The notes: a model not told the origin generated them from the sequence alone. 64,000 nt of DNA from Trochalopteron elliotii (GCA_024734555.1 JANPWX010000010.1:822800-886799); one strand, 5' to 3'; positions 1-13,204 are shown, counted from the first letter of the stretch. Numbers and translations: made by a program.

Positions 1-653
1 CTGCTCACTATGCAACTGCCTGAAAAGCACACATCCCACTCCCACCTGGCCTCACACACCCAGTGCTTCTTCCATGAGCCACGTGCTGGTGCACCCAGTC
101 CATGGCTGCTCCATGGCCAGGCAGCCTCTTTCCAATGCCTTCTCTATCATCTCAGTCCATGCACAAAGCAATGTGAACGAGAACCATCACCAAAGTACCC
201 TTCTGAGATGGGATGGTCTCGTTGTCTGAGAGACACACAGGTAAGACACCTGCCTCACGCAGGGACTTGCTCTGCACATGCAGCCCATGGCAAGCTCAGA
301 ACAAGCAGCTACAGCAGAAATCAGTCATCCCATGGACCCCCTTCCCCCTGAAATTAACAACATTGTTAAAACCTTAAAATCTTGATCCAGCACAGGGTCT
401 CTGAAACGTTGCTGGCCCACAGACAAAACACTGGGGAAACAGGCCAAGGGAAGCACTGCACACTGTGCTCCCTGCAGGCATCCATGTTCATCACTTGGCA
501 GAGCCATGTTAGAAGGCTTCTCAGGCAGTGGAATGCCTGTCAGCTCTGGATCAGCTGTGAGCAAAAGGCTGAGGTAGGAAGCACAGTTCCCTGACTGGGC
601 TGACATGAACAGCTCTCATGGTCCCTCTGCTCAGTTTCACCAACTACCAGCTG

Positions 654-690
654 TGCACCAAGTGCAAAGTGCAAAGTGCACAAAGTGACA
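654..690. repeat. Short tandem repeat, heptamer gcaaagt
   Basis: About three and a half imperfect copies of a 7-base unit (gtgcaaa) stand in a row within the intron. No function is suggested. Confidence 0.7.
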
Positions 691-1579
691 CCCATTGATG
701 TCCCCTCTGCTCCTGTGCTGTGGAGCGTGCACTTTCCAAGCAGCCAGCAGTGGGTGCAGGCACTGGCTTGAGTATGGAGCACAGGCACTGTCTGCATTGC
801 TGCACTAGCTCTGAGGGCTTTGCAGCACATGCAGGGAATGGGCCAGTGCAGTACCAGGTGGCAGCTGTCTGTCCCCAGGTGTGGCCCAGGCTGCCTGCAG
901 GTAGAGGGGCCAGAGCTGACGAAAATGCACAGGAGGATGTGACATCACAGAGATGCTAATAGGTAGTTTGGGAAATGTAGGATGTAAATAGACATTTCCT
1001 ACAGAAAACCTGTAATTTTCTATTATCAGTGTAATAAGCAGGCAGCTGCTGTGCTCAGAGGCGCTGCAGCCAGGATGGTGGGAGTGGAGGCTGCAAGCAC
1101 CACTTCTGGCTGCAAACCCAGTGGGCCTGGCTGCCACAGGCCTTGCACTCTCCTCTGCCCAGGCACAGAGACATCTCAGCACAGCTCACAGCTCTCTGGG
1201 GCACTTCATTTCATTCAGGCATCTGTATTTTGCACTCAGAGCTGCTCAGGGGATCAGCTCTTTGGATGCTTCTCACTCTCAGCTGTGTGGCAGGGAAGGC
1301 TGCTGCCCACCAATGGTGGGCCTGAACTGCACAAGGGAATGCAGAAATGATCAAAGACATGAAAAAGTAAGACGAATATAATACGAAAGGACTTCATGGT
1401 TTGGAGCAGAGATAAGTAAGAGGGGTTTTGACATCAGTCTGATCAATACAGAGCACACTGAGGGAGAAGCACAAATAGGCAAACTAACAAGGAAAATATG
1501 GGCCCACCAATGCCTATTATAAACATAAATAACACCTATTTTTCAAAAAGATGGCCTTAATCTGTACAGACAACCCATG

Positions 1580-1621
1580 CAGTCTCAGCTCCACCAGTAG
1601 CTGGCGGTGGAGCTGAGACTG
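1580..1621. repeat. Perfect inverted repeat, 16-bp stem with 10-nt loop
   Basis: The arm cagtctcagctccacc (1580-1595) is the exact reverse complement of ggtggagctgagactg (1606-1621), separated by agtagctggc. Either strand would fold into a stable hairpin. An alternative inner fold pairs ccag with ctgg. It lies in intron DNA with no coding potential. Confidence 0.85.
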
Positions 1622-4600
1622 GCTCTGAAGGTATCAGTGAGCATCTTCTTGCTGTGAAGAAGCAACCCAAGAAAGCACCAGCTGTAACTGCACTCTGTGA
1701 ACACTCTCAGTGGGCACAGGTGGGTGCTGGAGTGAGTCTCACCCCTGCAGCAAAGGCAAGCAGAGCTCAGTGCAGTTGTTCACGCTCAATCTATGCTGCA
1801 AGTCACTGCCAAAAGGCTGCAGGGCTGACCCAGCTGTGGGGTGCAGAGTGCTTTGCACAGCAAGTCTGTGTCCTGCCACAGCAGAGGAAAGGGTTATTTC
1901 CTGGGGGAGGACGAGGCTGCCAAGAGCCCCCAGAATGGAGGAGGAGCATCAAGGTGTTGCCATTAGGGTTAACAGCTTTGATGTGCAATGAGAATGTGCA
2001 GAAATGGTCTAATCATCATCAGCCTCTTAAGAGGGCAAACAGGTGAGAAAGTCAGAACTAATACAGCACCTGAGTGCAAAGAGGCTCTAATTAAATACTC
2101 CTGCAAATTAGCGACTCATTTAGAAGTAAAATGATTTAATTTAAACTCTGGTGATGAATTAATGTACACCTGTTCCCCCCTTTAAGGCAAACAAATGAGT
2201 AAATAAATGGGAGGATGATGGGCTGCTTGGAGAGAGTTGGAGCCCTTACATGGAGTAGTGGTTGGCAAGTCTTGTCCCAACTCTGTACAATGCTCTGCAG
2301 CCCCTGTGTGCAGCAGCACTGCCTCGTCTCCCACCTTGCTCCACAACTGCCCCGGCACTAGGAGTCTGCTCCTGTTCCTTTCTGGGACTCATGGGAATCA
2401 CTGCTTCATCCCAAAACTTGATCAGAGTAACACTTCCTAGAAAGCAGAAGGGCTGGGAAATTGGGAGGAAATGAGCCAGGAGCAAACTTAAAAAAGCACC
2501 ATGACTTTTGCTTTGCTTTAAAGTGATAGGGAGATGCTGTAAGACAGCAAGTGCAAATTAAGAAAAAGCCCAATTAGTAAAACTCCTCCTTCCCAGCATG
2601 GAAGTGCAAGGAACAATTTCACCAAAGCAGTTCAGGGACCCCTGCTGCTACTGCCATAAAGACAGAGTCAGACCATTGAAAAGGGATTGGAAAAAGGCTC
2701 TTTCCTCGACAGACTGTACAGCACTTTACAAATGCCTTGAAAACATCCCTCGCTGCCAGTTTGACTCTCAGATACAGTCCACCTCGGGCTTGCTGCTCCC
2801 CTTCCTTAGTGCAGTTCCAAAATCCCTCTGCATGCTGAGGCCCTGCTGCTGCCTTTGCTGCTGGCAGGTGTGGAGAGCCCAGGCAGGCAGTGCCCTCAGG
2901 GAGCTGCACAAGGGCATGGGGACAGGATGATGCTCAGGCAGTGAGTGCTTCCCATCCTCCTGTGAAATCAACCACATTAGCAGGAGCATTGACCACTGTC
3001 AATCTGCACCACGCCTCAAATGAGGACATAATGTGCTACTGAATCAATCGCTGGCAGCACTTCAGCCTTATTATTCTTATTACGGGAACGTGAGTGCCGT
3101 GGGCCTGCCAGGCAGCTTCCCAACGAGCCCCTTACACCCACGGCAAGCCCATTAAACCAAGGCTCCCTGGGTGCCACCTGGGCCCTGGGCTCACTGGCCC
3201 CAGGGACCCAAGCACCTCTCCCGCTACCTAACCTGCCTTGCCAGGGCTGCAGGCATGGGAGATGCAGTATCCTCAGTGGCTTTATGGGAAATGTAAGTGA
3301 ATACAGGGTTTGGGGAAACCACCAGTGTTTCTCTCCACAGAAAACTCTGAGGAGAGATCTGCAGCCTCCCTACCACATTAGGAAGCAGGAGCACAGCCTA
3401 AAGATTACTAAGAACTAGTGTGCCAGGCAGTGCCACACTGCCAGGCTCTCACCACATGCTCTGCTCCGCTCCTGGGGACCATACACTGGATGGACATGCT
3501 GGATGGACTGGACATGAGGGGCAATAGCCACAAGGTGCAGTTTGGGAAGGAAAAAGGAAAAAATCTTCCCCTGGGAAGGTGATACAGGATGCAGCAGCAC
3601 TACAAGAGAGGAGGAACCAGCCCTGGTCGGAGCCAACATGTCCTGTGTTTGCTAAGAGCACCAAAGGGGACAGCAATGCTCAGCTTGCTGGATCCCACAG
3701 TGAGAATGTGAGCTGCAGTGTGTGTGTGCCGAGCAGTTTGTCCCAGGGTAGGCACTCCTGCAGCGCCCATGGGCAGGATCCTGCCCCTGGAGCACAGGCT
3801 GCAGTGTGGGAAGGTGCCCACAGGAGGAGCTCCAACACAGCGACAGCGCCTGCCCACCACGCGCATATCCAGCCAGGGGGTTCAGCCTTCCTTCTACTTA
3901 TTTAATTCCATTAATCCCACACTGTAAATTCACTGTAGCTTTCACTGTACACTAAAAATGAAATACTTTCCTCGTGCAGCCAGGCCAGAAACAGCTGCCA
4001 GACCCTTGTGCCCTTGCTCCCCATCTTGCTGCCTGCCTGTGCAGCGTGGTGGGGCTGTGCTCTGCCCCATGCCACAGCAGACTGTGAACTGTGCCTGCAG
4101 ACGGCTCAGCCCCCAGCAACTGCATTTCAGCCTCTCCTGCCGCACCAGGGGTACCAGGAGGTACAGCTGGGATGGCTCCCAGGTGCTGGGGGCAAGGGCT
4201 AACCCACAGCTCATGAGCTGCTGTCACTGCAGCCAGCTCATAGCTTGCTCTGTGCTGGCTTTGTCACATGGGCTGCATGGGCACACGGGATGACAAACTG
4301 GTGTGAGCAATATTATTTATTCTCTGACCTGTGGGAATGGAGGTCAGACGGCTGTGAGAAATCTCTGCCACCCTTCCTGCCCCCTTCCCAGGCATGTGGG
4401 GAGGTGCTGACAGGTCTTGTTTCATGTCACCTGTGTCGAGGTTACCCTGCTATTGCTTGCACAGCCAAGGCAAGCGCCAGACTGATGGCTCTAGGCCAGC
4501 TGGCCTCAATGGTTAGAACTGCTGTTAAATATTTGCTCTCTGCCTGTGGTGCCACTGCTCCTGGAATGTGAGCCATCTATAAACAGCCCTGCACCCCACA

Positions 4601-7199
4601 GAGATGTTAGGCTGACAGGCTGCTCTACAAAAACACTTAAAATGCAACTATTTCAAAGCACAATCAAACAGCAAATGGGCCTTGGGGGTTCACCTGCCAT
4701 GCCTTCCTCCCTTGTGTCTCCCTGCTCAACTGTGCTATGCCCATTCTGGCAGCACCATTATGCCAATGGGGAACAGGGTCGGGGCCTTCACTTCTCAAAT
4801 TGCTGGGTCACCACTCAGCTCTATGTAAGGTCTGGGGCTCACAGAGTCCCAGGGTGAGCACTGGGACTGTATCAGTGCTTACTGCAAATGCAAGCATGTG
4901 CTGAGGTGTGGTTCCTGTCTCTTGGGCTCCCACAGGGGCCGCACAGCCTGCTCCCCTCCCACCTCTGCTATTCCCACATCTATTTCCACATCCTCTCTGC
5001 AGATTTACTTAGTCAGCAGCACACACCATGCCTATCCTGCCCTGCAGCCCTGCTATCAAAGGGAAGCTGTTGCCCTGCCAAACCCACACATACAGGGACC
5101 AGGATGAGGGCAGACCCGCTGCTGCAGCAATCCTGCATGGGCAGCTGCTGTTCTCTTCAAACTCAACTCAGTCCAGGATTCTTCTCACTGGCATTTCAAA
5201 TGGGAAATTATTGCATTGATCCCCACATGCCAACAAGGTGTAACCCCTTGTACTTTTGGGTCCATCCTAGTGTCAAACACTGTACAAGCATGTCATGTTC
5301 AGCAATTTCCAGATGATGAGGAGTCAAACACAGCAGAATCCAGGGGAAAAAAATTACGTGCAACAATCAGCTACTTAATAGCTGCTTCAACATGAGAAGT
5401 ACAACTGATTGGTGCTCTCAACCAGCCATGATATTCTAAAGAAAGAGAAATGAGAAGAGAGAGACTCATGAAAGCAGCTAAGAGAATTTACTTAATGCTC
5501 ATTTTTTCAAAAACAGTTCCCACAGCTCAGTATTATGCTGCAGGCTCTACTGAGCACAGGCCTAGTGTGCGGATGGGAGTGCAGAGACACTGGATCCTGC
5601 TGAATCCCCACTGTGCTGCAGAGTCACAGCCTGCCTGTAGCAGAGTGGACAGCCCTGCTTAACATTTCAGTTGGACTGGCAACAAAAAGCCTAAGGCAGC
5701 CAGATACGACTGCAGACTTTGGCTCCACTGGCAGGACATACATGAACACACAGGTAACTGCAAGTGAAGCACATTATTCTTTTAAACATTTCCCAAGTCG
5801 CAGTGTAATGCTGTAGCTCATCTCTCTGGTTCAGACAGTAAATGCAGAGGGATGCCAAGCCCTCCACTTGGCATCCCAAATCAAAAAAAGAGCTCTGTGC
5901 TTTCCTTGGATACATGCAGCATACCCTTTGAACTAGCTGGAATTCGTCCCTTACCATCTCAACATAGAGATCTGCTTTCCCTTTCCTGGCATATATAATC
6001 CTACCTTGTGGGCAAATGCTCTGATCTCATCTCATGAATCAGTGTAGGTACGGTGCAGGAAGGGGTGGCCACAGGCACAGGCAGATAACAATTCAAACAG
6101 AAGTGATAACACATGCAAAGAACACTTCCCAAATTTATTCCCTCTTTAGTACTAGTGGGGGGTTTATTTACAAGTCCCCTGCAGCTCAAGAGGGCTCTGC
6201 ATATAAGCACAGCAAAAATCATCCTGCCATTGCTGCTCTCATGGCTGCAGATGAACTTTTCCCAATTTTAAACAGTTGCAACCTAATCATGCAGCCTGGA
6301 GAGTGCCAAAAACGGTGAGGCAGCCCTCAGGCAGGTCAGCCCCTTCCTCTCCACATGTGCACCCCCTTGGCAAGTTGTTCTCAGGGGAGGACAGGGCTGG
6401 AGGGACTCAGGCTGGGAGAGGTGCAGTGAAGGGGTTCACCAAACATGCAGCACGTGCCTTTGCATGTGAACAAAGGCAGCATCAGTGGTGGATGCAGACA
6501 GTACCTACTCAGGGCCTCCACCAGAGACATGAATAAGGGTGGGAGCATGACCTAGAAGTGTAGGCAAGTTTGCAGCTCATGACTGCAGGTCACAGGCAGA
6601 GAGAGCTCTGTGCACGGAGGGGAGCTTGGACTACTCCAGGGCAGTGGGACATTAGCAGAGTTTCTATGGGCACTGATGCTGAATGGCACAGGCTAATGCC
6701 AGCACAGTCCAGTGGGAGATTAGATGGGGAAAGCAGGAATGAAAACTCAAAAGCATGTTTGTTGGCATCAGAGGATGGTGCAGAGCTCAAAGCTGTGAAC
6801 ACAGATGGAAGTGAATGGGCACAGGATACTGCAGACTGAAATACCTCAGCCAACCTGGATGGAGTGCAGCCCTCACAGAGCAGAACAAAGTAATCAGTGA
6901 CAGTCCAGGTGGGCAGACACGAGCTCCCACTCACTGCTAAGACCATAACAATGGTGGCAGCATGGCAGGCTGCTGTTCATTCTCCTGCAAGGCCTTCTCC
7001 CTGTATCAGCCATGCTACGACTGCTCAAGGAGAGTTCCCAGCACTGTGGGGTTGGCAGGGAGAGCTGGCAAGCTCCCAGGGCTGGCATGAGGACTGGCCA
7101 CGCAGCATTGCTGCAGGGGAAGCACAGCTCAGCTTTCACCAGGCCCTCTCTGCTGGGGTCATGGCCAGCATCACTCACATCTGCTGCCCGTCCCGCTCC

Positions 7200-7680
7200 C
7201 AGGCTCACCTCGTACTCCTGGGAGAACTTCAGCCCATCGTTGGCCTTGAGCCGGTCGATGTTGTCAGCGAGGTCGGTCACGGGGATGGGGGGGTGGTCAC
7301 GCATGCCTGCAAGCGAGACAAGGAGGGAGGGAGGGAGAGGAGAACGGTTACAACTCTGCACGGCCAAGGGAGGCTCAGCAAGAGCATGTGCACAGCAAAC
7401 CCAGGAGGTGGGTGCAAGGAGGACACGTGTGACTATGTGAAGCGCCGGGCGGGATGGACAGGAAGCTGAGGAGCTCACACGGCATGCGGCACACAGTCCC
7501 GGAGCGCGCGGGGCGGTGAACGGAACACAAAGGTGATGTGCAGAATGTGCATGACCGGGTGAGCATGCTCGGACAGTACAGCCACCGGGCACACAGAGCA
7601 GGCCACGCAGCCCCTGGCAGGAACAGGCCGAGGATACGCTGTCACTCTGCTTCCCGGGCTCCCGCGTGGGCTGAAGTTGA
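7200..7680. promoter_or_regulatory. CpG-island-like stretch over the first D1 exon
   Basis: By eye there are about 30 CpG dinucleotides in 480 bases, at roughly 60 percent G+C, whereas the flanking introns have about one per 100 bases. The densest parts are the exon itself and 7440-7530 (gcgccgggcggg, ggagcgcgcggggcgg). The exon contributes only part of it. It may be an internal promoter, an exon-associated CpG patch, or a locally GC-biased segment. Confidence 0.5.
7209..7306 (-). CDS. PTPRF: PTPRF exon: start of phosphatase domain D1 (wedge)
   Basis: This 98-nt exon goes from phase 1 to phase 0, with acceptor ctcgcttgcag and donor gtgagc. It encodes [20 protein letters not shown] and then [13 protein letters not shown]. 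This is the N-terminal helix-turn-helix wedge of D1. [22 protein letters not shown] forms the helices that precede the catalytic core in receptor phosphatases. The next exon would begin SIDPGQQ, and the catalytic HCSAGVGRTG loop lies further downstream, outside the window. The exon sits in a local CpG-rich stretch (about 7200-7680). It is also embedded in an unusually long open frame (6894-8087) that reads the same frame as the exon on both sides. Confidence 0.97.
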
Positions 7681-10600
7681 ACACACTGATCCTCTGGTAC
7701 TCTCATCGCCAAGGGCTTAGGCTGATCCTCTTGCTTACCCCTAACAAGGGCGTTAGCCACAAAGAAGCTCTGCCAGACCTGCAGTGAAACCTCTGCACAG
7801 CTTTTTGGGTAGGTGAATGCTGTCACAGTCCCCAGTGTGTTAGAGAAGGATGAGGAGGGCCCCACAGAAGAATGGCTGATCCCCGGGTAGAACACTGCAC
7901 AATGTTCTGAGAGCAGACGAGCAGCTCTGCCCACAGCTGCATAAGTCTTCAGTGATGCTCCAGAGGCAGAGCTCGCTCCAGGGCCCAAAGTCCAGCTCCT
8001 CTGGGCTGGCCTGTGCAAGGCACCATGTGCAGCGATGTGCTTTCCAGCAGCTTCTGGGAGGCTGCTGCAAGTTGGGATGCAGCTCAAGCCATGGCAGGAG
8101 TCTTGCCCTGGCTAAACCAGGGATGCAACACTATGGCTCATCCTGGGCACAACTGAAGCCCTGCTCAGCAGAAAGGCCCAGAGGAGGGGACCCCACAGAT
8201 CCCACACAGGGGACAGGTACTGTGTGGGCATGCATGCGGGATTGGGAGGAGCCCTCCTGGGGCCCTGGGATTCAGAGCTTAACTATCACAACCTCCTCTG
8301 ATGCTGAGATGTTGAACTGGCAGGAACGGGATTGTGAAACATGTCATCCAAATCCCAAGGCTCGTGACTCCATCGGCTGCTCTGTGGGTTTCCCAGAAAC
8401 CCCACATGGGTAATGATGATTATTAATAGGCTGAAGCTGTTGACTCACACCCAGGGAGACAGGCTGGAGCACAGCCAGAAGCTTCTCAATTGCTCAGAAG
8501 GCTGAACACTGCCACAGATGGCAGTGATAGGCCACTGAGGTGATAGAGCGGTCCCCAGGCTGGGTACACACATTTTACATGGTGATGACAAGTCACGAGG
8601 TGATAACATGGAAGTGTTACACCTCAGACCTCTGCATAAAACATCTGACATCACTGCACACAGGCAAGACCCAATCCAACACACACTTGTCCTGCCATTA
8701 CTCAGCAGTGCAGTGCCATCCAGGATTGCCTGAGAACACACAGGTGGAGCACGGAACACCCCGATTCTGCCCTGTGCTGAGGTCCTCCTGCAAACGGTCC
8801 TGTTTGCCACTTCACCCATCAGGATGCCCAAGATGGCTGAGCAGGCCCTCAAAGGGACAGAGATGATGCTGGTTTCAGCACTATTTCCTCACTCATGCCA
8901 GAGTTCCTGGCTGTAGCTCAGGAGCAGCCTTTGCAGAGCTGTCACTGATGAACACCTGAATGATGAGAACAGTGTGGGACCAAGACAGAAGTGTGGGGCA
9001 AGAAGGATAAAGAGACTGGAACACAGCCACAGTATGTGCTTCTTCCAACACAGTTATGTACAAAGCAGAGCCATGGACCACAGTAGAGCTGCAGACCCTC
9101 ATCTCTGCTGGGAAACACAAGGTGATCTCTCCAAACTTGTGTTTTGCCAGCCAGAGAAATGTTGCAGCAACAAAAGAGCTGCAGGAGCAGGTGGGGAAAA
9201 AGAAGTGGTTGGAATCTCATTATGGTCAACATAGAAAAACAGCCACTGACAGTGCAGGGCAAGATGGAGATGTGTACACACTGCCAGGACTTCCACAAGC
9301 TCTTCCAATTGCTCTGGTAAGAGGACAGTGAGATCACCATGAGGCTAGAAGAGCTCAGAGGTCTCACAATGCCTGCAGGGACACACATGCCAAAGCCCTT
9401 GGCTCTGCTCCCAGGGGAAGTATTTATCTTACATACTTCTCCCATTCCTGTGTGCATACACAGATGCCTTCTACATCCTAGAGCAGGGTGGTCATGCTTC
9501 TATGGTTGTTTGAGGATGAACTTGAGATAAGGGGGCACTTTTATCTGCAGGCTGGTACTACTCCATCCAAGCTGCTAGAGCAGTAAGTGCCTCCTTTGTG
9601 CCTGGGATTCTGGTACCAACACTGTGAAGCAGACCAAATGCAGGCAGTGCAGAGACCATCATGTGTTCTGCCTAAGGCTATGACAGAGGTGACCCAGCCT
9701 AGGGAAACCAGTTTGCCTGAGGCAGGAAGAGAGTGTGTTCAACCACTGAAGAGCACCCTTCAGTTTGTCCATTTGGGGTGTTTAGCTGGCCACTCCCTCT
9801 AGAATGGCCAAGGTGAGCAGTCCTCACACAGGGCCAGCTGCAGGCCTGGCACCATGGCAGAGCCTGGCCTATCACCCTGAGGGGGTAGGAGGCCGGAGAG
9901 TGGGGGAAGGGCTGCTGAAGAAGCCTCTTGGCAGCCCATCACTCAGGACCTTCCCCTCTGCGCTGTGCTGCGGTGAGCTGCTGTAGTGCCGTGTGAGCAG
10001 TACCGAGCCTCACCCCACACATCATGTCAGAAAGTGAAATCACTGCCATTTTACAGTCTGCTGTGAGTGAAGGTGATCTTCATGACATTGAAACAAAAAA
10101 TACAGAGACGAGAGAAAAAGGGAAAGAAAAAGCAAAAGGTGTTGAAAGATAAAAACAGGAGTCAAAACTAACTTGAGATATTCGGGCAACAGGGGACACT
10201 GGCACCTGCAAAGAAAAGAAATGGGGCAAGAACAGAAATCCCATTAGCCTTTAGTCATCATTGCAGAGGTTCAGAGATGGAAAGACAACGAGATGAAGAT
10301 GAAAAGAAAAGCACCATATGCCACAGCACCGGAAGCTTCCCTCCTGCATAGGACCAACTACCTGGCCCTGGGGGCTGCTCTGCAACTGGCTGTTACACAG
10401 CAGGCTCTTGGCTCTGACCAGTGCCATCCCCTGACACTGGCAAACGTGTGGAGCTGGAGCTACCTGTAAGGGAATGAGTCCACAGGCCTTCACGTGACAC
10501 CAAGAGCTACATTTCTCACTCCACACCACTGGCCCCAGTCCCACACCCTAGGGAAGCCTGCAAGGGCCAGTAGATGGCAGGTACAAGGAGAATCTGTGCT

Positions 10601-13020
10601 ACTCGGTGGTCATGGGGACTGCACTCAGCCCCAGCCACCTCTGCTCAGTGTCCCTGAGCCTCCAGCTTGGTCAAAGCTCATCAGCAGCACAACTCAGTCT
10701 CATTTCATGGTGTATTGGGACACTGCCCAGCCCTGTATCCTCTCAGTGACTTGGCACAGCAGTACTTTAGTACAGGGAGGCCAACAGTGGGGAATAACCC
10801 TTGTCTGAAGTAAAAACCACAAAAATGAGAAAGCTTAATATTTAATAACAGTAGACCAATTAATTATGCATTAAACAAGTTTTCCCTGCTCAGCAAGCTC
10901 CATCAGGGAGACCAACTACCAGGGCTGGTGGCCAGCATCTCTTGTCAATGCATCCTCACAGCACTGCCTCGACCTCCATCAGGTGACAGGGGCAACAGCT
11001 TGGGCCCACTGGGCTTGGTGGATTTCATGTGCCTCATTGATGAGGACAAGTTTGCCAGGAGCTGAACAGTCACTTCAAACTGCATGACACCCACTTCTGC
11101 CCCTCAGAGACTCACAAGGGATGCAGTGGGGAGAAGGGGAGTAGGACAGAATGCTGTCTCTTGGTAGGGGGGCATTGTCTGGCAGTATCCCACGGTCCTG
11201 CTGCTGTCTGGAGCAAACTAGGCACTTGGGCTTGGTTTTGGCTCTTCAGAGAGCTCTGCAAACTTATCAAATGAGCAACATCTTCAGCTTATCCTCACTC
11301 ACAGACAGGAAAGAAAACTTCCTGGCTCCCTGTCTCTCTGATGGCAGCTCTTGAACCTTGCTACAGGTCTAGCAAGGGACATCCTCGTTGCAAACACTCT
11401 GATCTCTCTGAAGATGGGAGCAGATGCAAGCCCGACTTGTCACAATCCTCCACACAATGCAAACCACAAGCATACAGCAAAGATGGCATTTGTGCATACA
11501 TGGAGACATGTCACAGAGGCCTGTCCCCATGCACAGCTGTCCTGGAGCAGCCCCTCTGTTTTTAACACCATGGTCCTCCTCAAGAATCTGCATGCTCTTG
11601 TTGACTGTGTGTGACGCCCCTCCCTAGTGCTGCTCCCAGTGATCTGCCTGTTGAGATGTTCTTCCTCTGGCACATGTGCCTCCCTTGCTCCCCACAGCAT
11701 TCTCCTCCCATGCTGTGACACCATCCTGTGCTGTGCTGTGGCCAATTAATGTGCCAGCTCTGATGGCAACTACCAGCCAGCTGCTGCTGCCCACATGTGA
11801 GATCTGCCACTGGTTCTGCCTGGGAGATGCACTAACTACAGACCCCTGACAGCTGCCCTGGCACAGAAAAGATGTGCTGGTGTAGCTCACCCCAGGTGTG
11901 AGCCAGACTGCTGTGAGTGGCAACAGGAAAGGCTGTTCTTGCCCCTCCCAGCAGACGCAGCAGTTTTACATCAGGAAATGGCCCCTTCAAAACTCTCCTG
12001 TTAGATGAAAGCTCTTAGATGAATGAGCAGCAGGAGGAAAAGGAAAGTAGGTTAGAGACCAGGAGGAGCTGCAAGTTAGAAGAGAGCTGTATGTGCCTCA
12101 TTTGCTGCTGAACTGCTCCCTCCATCACAAAAGCCCAAGTGGTCCCTCAGTTCATCTATGACTTGGACTCTCTGAAAGGCTCTGAACGAGTCAGGGCAAG
12201 CCTGTCTCTGATCACTACAATGACAGGTACTGTGCTTTCGGTGCCATCAGAGACGTGCAGACACAAAGCAGCAGCACAAGACCTTTCTGCAGTGTGAAGT
12301 ACAGTTGCCTCCATGAGCTGGCAAAGCTACAGCCTGAGGCATCCCAGGCCAGTGAAAGCAGCATGCAGAGAATGACATTTACTGAACTATCATCCTCTGC
12401 ACTGAGACCCCCATGATCAGCAGAGTCCTTCAGTGGGCACAGCACTGGCTGCAGAGCACTATTGTCTGCAGGTAGCTCTTCTCTGGAACCTCAGCTGAGC
12501 AGAGTAGGAGAGTCAGCACACCAAAGATCCCAGAACGAAGCTGCTGGGACACCCTCGGCAGTGTAAGAACTCTGTGTACCTCCTGACTGCCCCAGATGCA
12601 GCCCATGTGGCCAACACTGCACCACTTGTGCTTGGCACCGAAGCTCAGCCAGAGTGAAGCCAGTTCTGCACCTGGGAGCATCCCAGGTATGGACACTCCC
12701 AACTGCGTGGAGGCTCCTCCCAGCTCAGGACAACTGTAGTGAGCTTCACACCGTGTCTGACACACACCACACAACAGGGCAGCCCCATCCAGGTTCCCCA
12801 GCCTCACTGCCCTGCAGTGACAGGGCCAGGGAGAAGCATCTGCAACCCAGAGAGCAGACACCTGGACATCCTTGGTCTAAAGCCCACTCTGTGTCACTGT
12901 GACTGAGAAGGTGTGGATGTCTTGGAGGGTGGGGAGGACTGAAACTCTGCCTCTGGCATGGGGGACATGGAGAAAGGCAACCAGAGGAAGCAGGATTCAA
13001 GAGGATGAACTGCTCCTTAC
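7307..13020 (-). other. Intron between juxtamembrane and D1 wedge exons
   Basis: This 5.7 kb lacks recognisable coding exons. The end next to the D1 exon is CpG-rich. The rest is ordinary intron with moderate G+C. I looked for a short juxtamembrane alternative exon and did not find one I could support. Confidence 0.75.
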
Positions 13021-13136
13021 CTGGTGTCTGGTAGTTGAGCCGCCTCATCTCAACTGGGTCAGACGAGTGGGCCAAGAGTGAGTCCTTCAGGCCAATGGAA
13101 TGCTCATCCTTGGAAGAGGGGGAATGTGCCCTTTTT
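13021..13136 (-). CDS. PTPRF: PTPRF exon: cytoplasmic juxtamembrane segment
   Basis: This 116-nt exon goes from phase 2 to phase 1, with acceptor ctctctgtccacag and donor gtaagg. It encodes RKRAHSPSSKDEHSIGLKDS and then LLAHSSDPVEMRRLNYQTPG. It is a basic, serine-rich linker from the membrane to D1. SPSSKDE and LLAHSSDPVEMRRLNYQTPG are nearly invariant in LAR-family receptors. Two differences from human are visible (RAHS for RTHS, DEHS for DEQS). The split glycine is completed by the D1 wedge exon 5.7 kb downstream. Confidence 0.98.
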
Positions 13137-13204
13137 CTGTGGACAGAGAGGGCAGAGACAAGCAGGTGAGTTCTGGCAGAGACTGGCATGAGTCACCTTA
13201 GGAA

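Larger units (their letters stand above)
1..7208 (-). other. Intron after the D1 wedge exon (incomplete)
   Basis: No D1 catalytic exon was recognised in this 7.2 kb, so the next exon is to the left of the window. It holds a (gcaaagt) tandem (657-690), a 16-bp-stem hairpin (1580-1621) and AT-rich blocks near 2080-2215 and 3001-3110 that could be conserved non-coding DNA. No gene was seen on either strand. Confidence 0.8.

Noticed and set aside
1..7208. Search for the next D1 exons (SIDPGQQ, NRYANVIAYDHSRV, HCSAGVGRTG)
   Set aside because: None of these motifs is encoded on the minus strand here, so the catalytic exons lie beyond the left edge.
7307..13020. Possible alternative short exon in the juxtamembrane intron
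   Set aside because: LAR-family genes can have extra cytoplasmic micro-exons, but I found no short segment with both splice sites, correct phase and a recognisable peptide.
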